Source: Alphaproteobacteria bacterium UBA998 (GTDB lineage: Bacteria > Pseudomonadota > Alphaproteobacteria > Rickettsiales > UBA998). Taken from it: a DNA stretch of 12,082 bases. The stretch is from contig DBAY01000005.1 in the NCBI GenBank assembly GCA_002291925.1, forward strand, positions 1-12,082, given 5' to 3'. Below are positions 1 to 7,029 of this stretch, piece after piece (the stretch's first letter is position 1; each line of letters opens with the position of its first letter). Made by a program: the position numbers and the translations under genes. The notes beneath the pieces are model-generated. The model had not been told where the DNA came from. It saw only the letters and a program-made list of their open reading frames with translations, and did no database searches.

Positions 1-20
1 ATCTTAATGGGACAATGCCG
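1..20 (+). repeat. Left copy of a 20-base inverted repeat shared by both window ends
   Basis: The first 20 bases, ATCTTAATGGGACAATGCCG, are the exact reverse complement of 12061-12080. After a 7-base insertion here (21-27), similarity resumes with CTAGTTT, which directly follows the repeat core on the right side. The repeat lies 53 bases upstream of the prepilin start and has the same orientation relative to that gene as the right copy has to the DUF488 gene. It could be the edge of a dispersed repeat that ended the contig, or a shared promoter-proximal element. The repeat may extend beyond the window. Confidence 0.85.
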
Positions 21-73
21 ATCACCTCTAGTTTGTAAGTTCTGCGTTAACCTTTTTTTGCTATTCTACCTGA

Positions 74-1036
74 ATGAAAAGTAAGAATCTTGCCTTCTCA
101 CTGTTGGAACTTTCGATAGCTCTGGTCATTATTGGCCTGCTCTCCAGCGGGATTGTCGTTGGTCATGATCTGATAAAATCGGCCGAATTAAGAGGGCAGA
201 TTCAGCAATTCGATGAATTCCGCGCCGCTTCCAAGGGATTTGAGCAAAAATACAACGCCATGGCCGGCGATTTCAAGGATGCTGAGCTTTACGGGCTCCA
301 CCCCCGCCAGAATTGCCGTGGACATGGAAATGGGGACGGGGTGGTCGCTGGCGTTGAAAACATAAACAAGCCATGCGATGCTTCAACGGGTGGGGGCACG
401 TCAAACGGAGAAACCCTGCTTTTCTGGCAGGATTTGTTCAGGCTGAATTTCATCAGCGGAGATTTTCGGAAGATATCCGACAGTTTTTACTGGCCTTATG
501 GCATTCCGTTGGAAAATGTGATGCCCAAAGCCGCTGTTGGAGAGGGGAATTTTGTCACCATTTGGCCAGGCCCATATTATGCAATCAGAGCTATGGGTGA
601 AGGCACTGGCATTCCAAACATAGGAACTTTTGATGGTTCTCATTTATTTGGCATCTATCAACTTCCAAATATCACCAGTGCAAATAACCGGAGGCCGGGC
701 ATGACGGTCAGCCAAGCCAAATGGATTGATGAGAAGATTGATGACGGTGCTCCGCAATCCGGATCAGTGCTTGCCATCATGCCGGGAGGAGGCGGAGCCC
801 CTGGTCAATGGGCGGCCGGAGGTGGATTGAGGGGCGCGTCCCAAAATGATTGCTGCGCCTATAGTGGATGGACACCTCCCATTACATTCAGCTCCAGTTT
901 TCTGCGACCTACCAATGCAGCCGTGCCCTATGCCCCAACCAACTGTTATGATAATAATGGGGTAGCAGGGACCCCACAGGCATATTCCATGCGCAATGCC
1001 GAAGAGAAGAATTGCACAATTTCCGTTATTTACTAA
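74..1036 (+). CDS. Type IV prepilin-like / pseudopilin protein (orphan)
   Basis: Predicted secreted or pilus-type subunit of 320 aa. The N terminus is a short basic leader (MKSKNLA) followed by FSLLELS and a hydrophobic helix (about residues 9-29), the class III signal cut and N-methylated by prepilin peptidase. Glu12 sits at +5 of the mature protein; position -1 is Ala rather than the usual Gly. The mature part has a GNGDG segment (about 85-89) resembling a calcium-loop fragment, an LLFWQDLF segment (about 115-122), and six cysteines (81, 101, 260, 261, 291, 314) that could form disulfides. The start is fixed by an in-frame TGA directly before the ATG; no good ribosome site is seen. No secretin, ATPase or prepilin peptidase lies nearby. 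The gene is AT-richer than its neighbours, suggesting acquisition. A TTAACC sequence at 47-52 resembles a CtrA half-site, but the second half is poor. Confidence 0.8.
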   Translation: MKSKNLAFSLLELSIALVIIGLLSSGIVVGHDLIKSAELRGQIQQFDEFRAASKGFEQKYNAMAGDFKDAELYGLHPRQNCRGHGNGDGVVAGVENINKPCDASTGGGTSNGETLLFWQDLFRLNFISGDFRKISDSFYWPYGIPLENVMPKAAVGEGNFVTIWPGPYYAIRAMGEGTGIPNIGTFDGSHLFGIYQLPNITSANNRRPGMTVSQAKWIDEKIDDGAPQSGSVLAIMPGGGGAPGQWAAGGGLRGASQNDCCAYSGWTPPITFSSSFLRPTNAAVPYAPTNCYDNNGVAGTPQAYSMRNAEEKNCTISVIY

Positions 1037-1039
1037 CGA

Positions 1040-2374
1040 CTAGCCCCCCGCCAATGTCATCCCGTCCATCCGCAAAGTGGGGGCGTTGACGCCATAGCGG
1101 TATTCCAGGTCGCTGGCCGGGGTGAGCTGGCGGAACATCTCCAGCAGGTGCCCGGCGATTGTGACTTCGCTCACCGGATAGGCCAGCTCGCCGTTTTCAA
1201 TCCATAGGCCCGCCGCGCCCTGGCTGTAATCGCCGGTGACGGTATTGACGCCCATGCCGAATACTTCCGTGACGTAAAGTCCTTGTTTTATCTCGCGGAT
1301 CATGTCCTGCGGGCTTTGCGTGCCGGCTTCCATGTAGAAATTGCTGGCCCCGGGCGAGGGGGCAGAGGCAAGGCCGCGCGAGGCGTGGCCGGTGGTGGTC
1401 ATGCCGAGCTGGCGGGCGGAGCGGCTATCGAGCAGCCAGGTCTGCAGCACGCCATCCTCGACGATGACCTGCCGCCGGGTCGCCACCCCTTCCCCGTCAA
1501 AGGGACGCGAGGCAATGCCACGCGCGCGGTGCGGATCATCGACGATGCGGATGCCTTCGGCGAACAGGCGCTCGCCCAGTTTGTGCTTGAGGAAGCTGGT
1601 GCCACGGGCCACCACCGCGCCGGAAATCGAGCCCGCCAGTGTGCCCACCAGGCCGCGCCCGACGCGGGGGTCAAAAATGATCGGCAGCCGCGCGGTCGGC
1701 ACGCGCCGCGGATGCAGGCGGCGCAGCGTGTGCGCAGCGGCCTTGCGGCCCAGCTCCGCCGGGCTGGGCAGGCTGCTCCAGTGGCGCACGGAGGCGTAAT
1801 CGTAATCGCGCTCCATATGCTCGCCCTCCCCGGCCAGCACGGAGACGGCCAGCGACGCGCTGGAGGCCTGCTGCCGGGCGAGGAAGCCGTGCGAGGTGGC
1901 AAGCGTCATGCGGTAAGTGCCGTAATAGGCATCCGCCCCCTCGGAATTGGTGATGCCCGCCACATCCAGCGCGGCTTGCTCGGCTTCCAGCACCATCGCC
2001 TGCATCTCCTCGGCGGAGGGCTCGTTGCCGTCATAGAGGTCAAGATCCGGCCAGTTCCGGGCGAGTAATTCTTCCGGCGCGAGGTCGCCGAACGGGTCGT
2101 CGGTGGAGGCTTTCGCCATTGCCACCGAGCGCTCGGCCAGCTCCTTCAGCTGGGCGGAGGAAAAATCCGAGGTGGAGGTGATCGCCTGCTTCTGGCCCAC
2201 CCAGACGCGCAAGCCAATGCCGGTGGAGGCCGAGCGCTCCAGCGATTCCTGCTCACCCAGGCGGCAGGCGAAGGATTTGCTCAGCGAGTTCACCATCACC
2301 ACGTCCGCCTGCGTTGCCCCGGCGGCGCGCGCATAGTCCAGCGCCTGACTGACGATGGTTTCGGAATCGGTCAT
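1040..2374 (-). CDS. pmbA: PmbA/TldE-family metalloprotease-complex subunit
   Basis: Non-catalytic partner of the TldD/TldE (PmbA) cytoplasmic metalloprotease, which in other bacteria degrades unfolded peptides and processes modified peptides such as microcin B17. Family features are the GIGLRVWVG segment near the N terminus, the GHASRGLASAPSPGASN region and the C-terminal GMGVNTVTGDYSQGAAG segment. No HExxxH metal motif is seen, as expected for the E subunit; tldD is not in the window. The ORF is open to an ATG at 2416 (458 aa), but I prefer the ATG at 2374 (444 aa). Family members commonly begin near there, and the extra 14 residues are a Pro/Asp-rich stretch. Neither start has a clear Shine-Dalgarno. 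It follows the SRPBCC gene closely on the same strand and ends 3 bases from the convergent prepilin stop. Confidence 0.9.
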   Translation of the reverse strand: MTDSETIVSQALDYARAAGATQADVVMVNSLSKSFACRLGEQESLERSASTGIGLRVWVGQKQAITSTSDFSSAQLKELAERSVAMAKASTDDPFGDLAPEELLARNWPDLDLYDGNEPSAEEMQAMVLEAEQAALDVAGITNSEGADAYYGTYRMTLATSHGFLARQQASSASLAVSVLAGEGEHMERDYDYASVRHWSSLPSPAELGRKAAAHTLRRLHPRRVPTARLPIIFDPRVGRGLVGTLAGSISGAVVARGTSFLKHKLGERLFAEGIRIVDDPHRARGIASRPFDGEGVATRRQVIVEDGVLQTWLLDSRSARQLGMTTTGHASRGLASAPSPGASNFYMEAGTQSPQDMIREIKQGLYVTEVFGMGVNTVTGDYSQGAAGLWIENGELAYPVSEVTIAGHLLEMFRQLTPASDLEYRYGVNAPTLRMDGMTLAGG

Positions 2375-2426
2375 CGGGTCGAGCGCGTCATCGGCGCGGG
2401 GGGTGGGGGAGAGCATGAGGCGGGGT

Positions 2427-2954
2427 TTATCCTACGATATGGGGTTCTTCACCGAATTTCTTCCCCAACTCCTGCAGGTAGGCGCGCACCATGGTGTCCT
2501 GTCCCATCAGGTAGCGCATGGCGAGGCGCCAGAGCGGGCTTTTCACGCGGCCTTCCTCGGTGAGGGTGACCAGTGTCTTATTCCCCGCGTCCTCCAGCGT
2601 GAACGTCCAGCTGCCGGCATACGGATAGTCCGTTGCGATGATGCGGCTGACATGACGCTCCGGCGCTTTTTCCTCCACGACCTGCACGTCCATGTGATGC
2701 CCGTCCTTGTCATAAAATCGCCATACCGGCAGTCCGTCGAGATCCGGACGGCGCTCGACACGGGCGATGGAGGGCGACCATTCGGGGGCGGTGCTGTAAT
2801 CGGCAATCGCCTTCCACACCTGCTCGCGCGGCTGGTGATAGACCGTCTTCAGCGTCAGCTCATGGGTCTCCGGCAGGTTGGTGCCGAAGCCGTACACGCC
2901 GCAGAAGACGGCAATCATGAGGATGAGCAGAATCCAGGGACGGCGTTTCTTCAT
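2427..2954 (-). CDS. Membrane-anchored SRPBCC (START/polyketide cyclase-like) protein
   Basis: A 175-aa protein with a basic N terminus, one hydrophobic segment (about residues 7-24, WILLILMIAVFCGVYGFG), and a soluble domain resembling the SRPBCC lipid/ligand-binding fold. Supporting features are YHQPREQVWKAIADYSTAPEW (39-59, with a gap at no residue), a central strand-rich part, and a long C-terminal helix after SPLWRLAMRYLMGQD. The ligand and role are unknown. The helix could be a membrane anchor or an uncleaved signal, so the domain is probably periplasmic or membrane-associated. An upstream TTG at 2960 is possible, but a strong GGAGG six bases before the ATG at 2954 sets the start. It lies between map (stop 15 bases upstream) and pmbA, so co-transcription is likely. 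Confidence 0.75.
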   Translation of the reverse strand: MKKRRPWILLILMIAVFCGVYGFGTNLPETHELTLKTVYHQPREQVWKAIADYSTAPEWSPSIARVERRPDLDGLPVWRFYDKDGHHMDVQVVEEKAPERHVSRIIATDYPYAGSWTFTLEDAGNKTLVTLTEEGRVKSPLWRLAMRYLMGQDTMVRAYLQELGKKFGEEPHIVG

Positions 2955-2960
2955 GGGCAA

Positions 2961-2965
2961 CCTCC
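2961..2965 (-). promoter_or_regulatory. Shine-Dalgarno deciding the SRPBCC gene start
   Basis: The minus strand reads GGAGG, then TTGCCC, then ATG. The spacing of six bases supports the ATG at 2954 and argues against the TTG at 2960, which would lie directly against the GGAGG. Confidence 0.75.
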
Positions 2966-2969
2966 GGTC

Positions 2970-3773
2970 TTAGCCTGCGTAGGGCGGATGATGCAGCCCC
3001 TTCGGCGAGGCGGTAAAAATCTCGAACCCGTCGGACGTGACGGCGATGGAATGCTCGAACTGCGCGGAGAGCGACTTGTCGCGGGTGGTGACCGTCCAGC
3101 CGTCATGGCGGGAGAGCAATGTGCCGGGCTTGCCGACATTGATCATCGGCTCCACCGTGAAGAACATGCCTTCCTGCAGCAGCTCACCGGTGCCCCGCTT
3201 GCCGAAATGGAAGATGTTGGGCGCGGTGTGGAAGATTTTCCCGAGGCCATGGCCACAATAATCGCGCACCACGCCATAGCCATGCTTTTCCGCATATTCC
3301 TGGATCACCGCGCCGATATCGCCGACACGTGCGCCGGGCTTCACCTGCTCGATGCCCATCATCATGCAGTCATAGGTGATCTGCGTCAGGCGCTTGGCCT
3401 TTAGCGGCACCTCGCCCACCCAGAACATGCGGCTGGTATCGCCGTGCCAGCCATCGACGATCACCGTGACGTCGATATTGACGATGTCCCCGTTCTTCAG
3501 CGGCTTGTCATCCGGGATGCCGTGGCAGACCACATGGTTGATGGAGGTGCAGACGGATTTCGGAAAGCCGCGATAGCCCAGCGGTGCCGGGGTGGCGCCC
3601 GCCGCGACGATCATCTGGTGGCAGCGCTCGTTGATCTCGTTGGTGGTGACGCCCGGTTGCACGACTTCCACCATCGCGTCAAGGACGGTCGCGGCCAGAC
3701 GGCCCGCACGGCGCATACCCTCGTAATCCGCTTTGGAATGAATGGTAATTTCGCGTTCGTCGTTCATTCTCAT
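2970..3773 (-). CDS. map: Type I methionine aminopeptidase
   Basis: Removes the initiator methionine from nascent proteins in the cytosol; a dimetal hydrolase and usually essential. The 267-aa length fits the bacterial type I enzyme. All five metal ligands can be placed: Asp101 (NIDVT), Asp112 (HGDTSR), His175 (CGHGLG), Glu208 (FTVEP) and Glu240 (QFEHS). His84 (CHGIP) and His182 (IFHTAP) match the substrate-binding histidines. The spacing follows the E. coli enzyme closely. Two starts are possible, ATG at 3773 (directly after an in-frame TAG) and ATG at 3767; neither has a strong ribosome site. It heads a likely three-gene minus-strand unit with the SRPBCC gene and pmbA, and diverges from the CinA-like gene across 67 bases that must hold both promoters. 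Confidence 0.96.
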   Translation of the reverse strand: MRMNDEREITIHSKADYEGMRRAGRLAATVLDAMVEVVQPGVTTNEINERCHQMIVAAGATPAPLGYRGFPKSVCTSINHVVCHGIPDDKPLKNGDIVNIDVTVIVDGWHGDTSRMFWVGEVPLKAKRLTQITYDCMMMGIEQVKPGARVGDIGAVIQEYAEKHGYGVVRDYCGHGLGKIFHTAPNIFHFGKRGTGELLQEGMFFTVEPMINVGKPGTLLSRHDGWTVTTRDKSLSAQFEHSIAVTSDGFEIFTASPKGLHHPPYAG

Positions 3774-3840
3774 CTACATAACGGGTAAGTCCGTCGGCTG
3801 CCAACTGGAATCTCACGAAAAAGCTGCTAAGGTACCGGCC

Positions 3841-4596
3841 ATGACCGCCACATCCCATGCCTGCCTGATTATCATCGGCAACGAAATCCTTTCCGGCCGC
3901 ACGAAGGATACCAACCTCGCCTGGCTGGGTGAGCAGCTCAATGAATGCGGCGTGCGGCTGTTCGAGGGCCGCGTCATCCCCGATGTGGAGGAGATCATCA
4001 TCGCCACGGTGAACGAGTGTCGCGCCCGGTTCGATTACGTCTTCACTACCGGCGGCATCGGCCCGACACATGACGACATCACCTCCGCCGCCATCGCCAA
4101 AGCCTTCGGCGTGCCGCTGCTCCTGCACCCGGAGGCGCACAGGCTGCTGCAGGCGCATTACACGCCGGACCAGCTCAACGAGGCGCGGCGGAAGATGGCC
4201 TACATCCCCGAAGGCGCGTCGCTGATTGCCAATCCCGTCTCTTCCGCCCCCGGCTTCCAGATGGAGAACGTGTTCGTGATGGCGGGCGTGCCTCGCATCA
4301 TGCAGGCGATGTTCGATGACATCCGCCCGCGCCTGAAAGGCGGCGCCAAGACGCAGGCCCTCACCCTGCATACCAACCTGCCGGAGGGCACTTACGCCGC
4401 CGCGCTCACCGAGCTGCAAGCGGCCTTCCCTGACATCGAAATCGGCAGCTACCCTCATTTCCGCCATGGGCGTATTTCCACCAGCCTGGTGGCGCGCGGC
4501 CACGACCTCGCCCGCCTCGCCCAGCTGGAGGATCGGCTGGATGAAATGATCGCCGCGCTCGGCGGCAAACGCCTGAGCGACACCGACGTTGCCTGA
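3841..4596 (+). CDS. CinA-like N-terminal / MoaB-type molybdopterin-binding domain protein
   Basis: A 251-aa protein of the competence/damage-inducible protein A N-terminal family, which shares the MoaB/Mog molybdopterin-binding fold. Diagnostic segments are IIGNEILSGRTKDTN (about residues 11-25) and FTTGGIGPTHDDITSAAIAKAFG (about 66-88, in two parts FTTGGIGPTHDDIT and SAAIAKAFG). The C-terminal PncC/CinA nicotinamide-mononucleotide amidase domain is absent, so this is the short stand-alone form; its biochemical role is not settled. The frame is open from 3742, but that would overlap map. The ATG at 3841 has TAAGG eight bases upstream (3828-3832) and starts where family members start. A 7-bp hairpin overlaps its stop codon. 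Confidence 0.88.
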   Translation: MTATSHACLIIIGNEILSGRTKDTNLAWLGEQLNECGVRLFEGRVIPDVEEIIIATVNECRARFDYVFTTGGIGPTHDDITSAAIAKAFGVPLLLHPEAHRLLQAHYTPDQLNEARRKMAYIPEGASLIANPVSSAPGFQMENVFVMAGVPRIMQAMFDDIRPRLKGGAKTQALTLHTNLPEGTYAAALTELQAAFPDIEIGSYPHFRHGRISTSLVARGHDLARLAQLEDRLDEMIAALGGKRLSDTDVA

Positions 4597-4612
4597 TAGC
4601 TGGGGGCTATCA
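4594..4612 (+). other. Perfect 7-bp hairpin overlapping the CinA-like gene stop
   Basis: TGATAGC - TGGGG - GCTATCA forms a perfect 7-bp stem with a 5-base loop; the first three bases are the stop codon of the CinA-like gene. No T-tract follows, so it does not look like a standard intrinsic terminator. It may protect the 3' end or weakly terminate. Confidence 0.4.
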
Positions 4613-4629
4613 TACCGGCGAAACGGCTA

Positions 4630-4659
4630 TTGTACTTTTGCGATGGTGTACCCCATATT
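4630..4659 (+). promoter_or_regulatory. Candidate dps promoter
   Basis: TTGTAC (4630-4635) and CATATT (4654-4659), 18 bases apart, form a weak sigma70-like promoter with a start expected near 4666. Just downstream, ACGGT (4661-4665) and ACCGT (4673-4677) make a small dyad ahead of the ribosome site that could be an operator. This rests on inspection only. Confidence 0.25.
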
Positions 4660-4691
4660 GACGGTGAAATTAACCGTTGCTGGAGACATCC

Positions 4692-5129
4692 ATGACCAAT
4701 GCCCCCGTGATCGCCGCCCTCAAGCAGGTGCTGGCCGATTCCTACGCGCTGTACCTTAAGACGCAGAATTTCCACTGGAACGTCACGGGGCCAAATTTCT
4801 CCTCGCTGCACACCATGTTCCAGACGCAATATGAAGAACTGGCCACGGCCATCGACGATGTGGCAGAGCGCATCCGCATCCTAGGGGCGGTCGCGCCCGG
4901 CGGTTTCAAGGCCTTCGCGGGCATGACTTCCATCGCGGAAGGCACCGGCGAGGAGAGCGCTGCCCAGATGGTCGAGGCCCTCACGGGCGATCATGGCCTT
5001 GTCATCACCGCGCTGAAGACCGCCCTCACCGCCGCCCAGACCGCCGAGGACGAAGGCACCGTCGCGCTGGTGAGCGAACGCCTCGCCGCGCACGAAAAAG
5101 CGCAATGGATGCTGCGGGTGAGCCGTTAG
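4692..5129 (+). CDS. dps: Dps-family ferritin-like iron-storage/DNA-protection protein
   Basis: Mini-ferritin that forms a 12-subunit shell, oxidises Fe(II) with peroxide and stores iron, limiting oxidative damage. It is 145 aa. The inter-subunit ferroxidase ligands are all present: His28 (NFHWNV), His40 (SLHTMF), Asp55 and Glu59 (DDVAERI). Their spacings of 12, 15 and 4 match those of the well-studied Listeria protein. The N terminus is short and not Lys-rich, so a DNA-binding tail like that of E. coli Dps is not evident. The frame is open from a TTG at 4677, but GGAG at 4682-4685 supports the ATG at 4692. It probably has its own promoter, and its stop lies one base from the convergent orphan gene. 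Confidence 0.93.
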   Translation: MTNAPVIAALKQVLADSYALYLKTQNFHWNVTGPNFSSLHTMFQTQYEELATAIDDVAERIRILGAVAPGGFKAFAGMTSIAEGTGEESAAQMVEALTGDHGLVITALKTALTAAQTAEDEGTVALVSERLAAHEKAQWMLRVSR

Positions 5130-5130
5130 G

Positions 5131-5787
5131 CTATCGACCCTTGGCCGTAAGTCCCGGGGCGATAATAACCGGCGTCAGCCGCGCGCCAAACTGGCGGGCA
5201 TAACTTTCCTCGATGCGGCTGTTCACCGATTGCAGTGCCTGAAGGAAACGCTCCTCAACGAGGTATTCGCAGTAGTTCGTGTAAGTATAAAGCCCCGCAG
5301 GAATGCCGGTCGCCAAGCGTGCGACATCTTTTTTAGCGTTGGAGTCCATGACACCCTCCCGGCCCAGTGCCGCCAGAAATCCGAAGTTCGCGGCAGCGGC
5401 ACTTTTGGAGAGAAAATCACGCCTGCTTCTCAAAGGGTTTTGTGTATCGTTTGATTTATTTTCTACTGCCTCAAGTGAGGGAAGCGGCTTCGCCACGCCT
5501 TGACTGGTATGGTCTAACCGCCCTTTGTTTTCTTTTACCCACGCATCGATAATACCGTGGCCTTTCGAGGTTCCATAAAGGACTGCTGTAAGATCGCTTT
5601 CCGTATTTGCCCTTGGCGTGTCAGGGAAAGCGCTAAAAAGAAAAGAATAGGCGTAACTGGCAGGCATCTGACTCAGCCTCTGGCGAAACTCGTCATAGGG
5701 CAGAATGGATGCGAATCCCCGCCCCGGCAGGGTAATCAGCGGGTCAAATGAGACTTCTTCCGAAGTAAACGGGTCGGTGGATGACAT
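5131..5787 (-). CDS. Hypothetical protein with internal twin-arginine-like motif
   Basis: I do not recognise this 218-aa protein. The N-terminal part (1-118) is soluble-looking, with no cysteine or clear motif. At residues 121-141 there is SRRDFLSK followed by an Ala-rich hydrophobic stretch ending FLAALG, which looks like a Tat signal peptide but is internal. The remaining 75 residues include TNYCEYLVEERFLQALQ. A TTG at 5433 (residue 119) would give a 100-aa protein with the signal at its N terminus, but no ribosome site precedes it; the ATG at 5787 also lacks a good one. The gene is AT-richer than mreB and dps on either side and may be acquired. It lies 55 bases after mreB on the same strand, where mreC is often found. 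Confidence 0.65.
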   Translation of the reverse strand: MSSTDPFTSEEVSFDPLITLPGRGFASILPYDEFRQRLSQMPASYAYSFLFSAFPDTPRANTESDLTAVLYGTSKGHGIIDAWVKENKGRLDHTSQGVAKPLPSLEAVENKSNDTQNPLRSRRDFLSKSAAAANFGFLAALGREGVMDSNAKKDVARLATGIPAGLYTYTNYCEYLVEERFLQALQSVNSRIEESYARQFGARLTPVIIAPGLTAKGR

Positions 5788-5842
5788 GCGGGCAACTTAA
5801 AGCGTCCGCACAGCAAAAGTAAGTTAACGTTTCGTGAAGATT

Positions 5843-6886
5843 CTATTCCTGCCGGAACAATACGGCGCGGTGTTCACCAATATTTTCCAGTACCTTGCCC
5901 GTGCCCAGCGCCACGCAGGGGAGCGGATCGTCCACCACGAAGACGGGCAGGCCGGTGGCGGAGGAAATGACACCGTCCAGATGGGTCAGCATGGAGCCGC
6001 CGCCGGTCATGACGATGCCCTTGTCCACGATGTCGGCGGCCAGTTCGGGCGGCGTGCATTCCAGCGCCACTTTCACGGCCTCGATGATCTGGTGCACCGG
6101 CTCGGCCAGCGCCTCGGCGGCCTGATACTCGGTGAAAACGATTTCCTTCGGCACGCCATTCATCAGGTCGCGGCCCTTGATTTCCATCATGCGGCCTTCC
6201 GTGCCGTCGAGCGGGAAGCAGGCGGAGCCGATTTCCTTCTTGATCTTCTCGGCGGTGGTTTCGCCAATCAGCAAATTATGGTGACGGCGGATGTAGGAAA
6301 TAATGGCGTCATCCATCTTGTCGCCGCCGACGCGCTCGGAGCGCGAATAGACCACGCCGCCCAGCGACAGCACGGCCACCTCGGTCGTTCCGCCGCCGAT
6401 ATCGACGATCATGGAGCCGGTCGGCTCGGTCACCGGCAGGCCCGCGCCAATGGCGGCGGCCACCGGTTCCTCAATCAGAAACACTTCACGCGCCCCGGCA
6501 TTCTCGGCCGCTTCCTGGATGGCGCGGCGCTCGACCGGCGTGGAGCCGGAGGGCACGCAGATGATGATAAGCGGGCCGGTGAAGCTGCGCCGGTTATTCA
6601 CCTTTAGGATGAAGTGCTTGATCATCTCCTCGGCGGTGCGGAAGTCGGCGATGACACCGTCCTTCATCGGGCGCTTGGCTTCGATCTTCTCCGGCGTGCG
6701 GCCCAGCATCAGCTTGGCCTCGTTGCCAAAGGCGTAGGGCACATGCACGCCATCCTCGTATTTCAGCGCGACGACGGAGGGTTCATTCAGCACCACCCCC
6801 TTGCCCGGCACATAGACGAGCGTGTTCGCCGTGCCGAGATCGATGGCCATGTCGGCGGCTTTCCAGCCAAATAATTTTGTGAGCAT
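5843..6886 (-). CDS. mreB: Rod-shape-determining actin homologue MreB
   Basis: Bacterial actin that forms membrane-bound filaments and guides lateral peptidoglycan synthesis by the elongasome. It is 347 aa, the normal length. The nucleotide-binding motifs are in order: phosphate-1 IDLGTANTLVY (15-25), LIEEPVAAAIGAG (137-149), phosphate-2 DIGGGTTEVAVLS (162-174) and the adenosine motif MTGGGSML (293-300). The short N terminus (MLTKLFGWKA) could be the membrane-binding amphipathic piece. No Shine-Dalgarno is seen before the ATG at 6886, but the family N terminus fits. A plausible promoter lies at 6914-6941. The usual mreC-mreD partners are not downstream; the orphan gene is there instead. Confidence 0.97.
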   Translation of the reverse strand: MLTKLFGWKAADMAIDLGTANTLVYVPGKGVVLNEPSVVALKYEDGVHVPYAFGNEAKLMLGRTPEKIEAKRPMKDGVIADFRTAEEMIKHFILKVNNRRSFTGPLIIICVPSGSTPVERRAIQEAAENAGAREVFLIEEPVAAAIGAGLPVTEPTGSMIVDIGGGTTEVAVLSLGGVVYSRSERVGGDKMDDAIISYIRRHHNLLIGETTAEKIKKEIGSACFPLDGTEGRMMEIKGRDLMNGVPKEIVFTEYQAAEALAEPVHQIIEAVKVALECTPPELAADIVDKGIVMTGGGSMLTHLDGVISSATGLPVFVVDDPLPCVALGTGKVLENIGEHRAVLFRQE

Positions 6887-6913
6887 GCGGGCGATGCGAG
6901 TTGGGTTTTCGCC

Positions 6914-6941
6914 AGTCTACGAAGTTTGCGAGGCGTGGCAA
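6914..6941 (-). promoter_or_regulatory. Candidate mreB promoter
   Basis: On the minus strand TTGCCA (6941-6936) and TAGACT (6919-6914) are separated by 16 bases; the -35 matches five of six consensus positions and the -10 four of six. Transcription would begin near 6907, leaving a leader of about 20 bases to the mreB ATG. No clear T-tracted terminator for leuA is visible between 6942 and 7029, only GC-rich TGCGCGC repeats. Confidence 0.4.
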
Positions 6942-7029
6942 TGGTTTTTGGATGCGGCGGACGCTTTTGCGGCATCAATCATCCGCGCGCATCCCCCGGC
7001 GTGGCGCGCACGCTATAGTCGCACCCCGT

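Noticed and set aside
2355..3404. 349-aa plus-strand open frame opposite the SRPBCC gene and map
   Set aside because: It is antisense to well-supported genes and shows His/Arg/Gly-rich shadow composition.
3742..3840. N-terminal extension of the CinA-like gene to 3742
   Set aside because: It would overlap the map start and run through both promoters. The ATG at 3841 has a ribosome site and the family N terminus.
5834..6607. 257-aa plus-strand open frame opposite mreB
   Set aside because: It is antisense to a gene with complete MreB motifs and has low-complexity His/Gly-rich translation.
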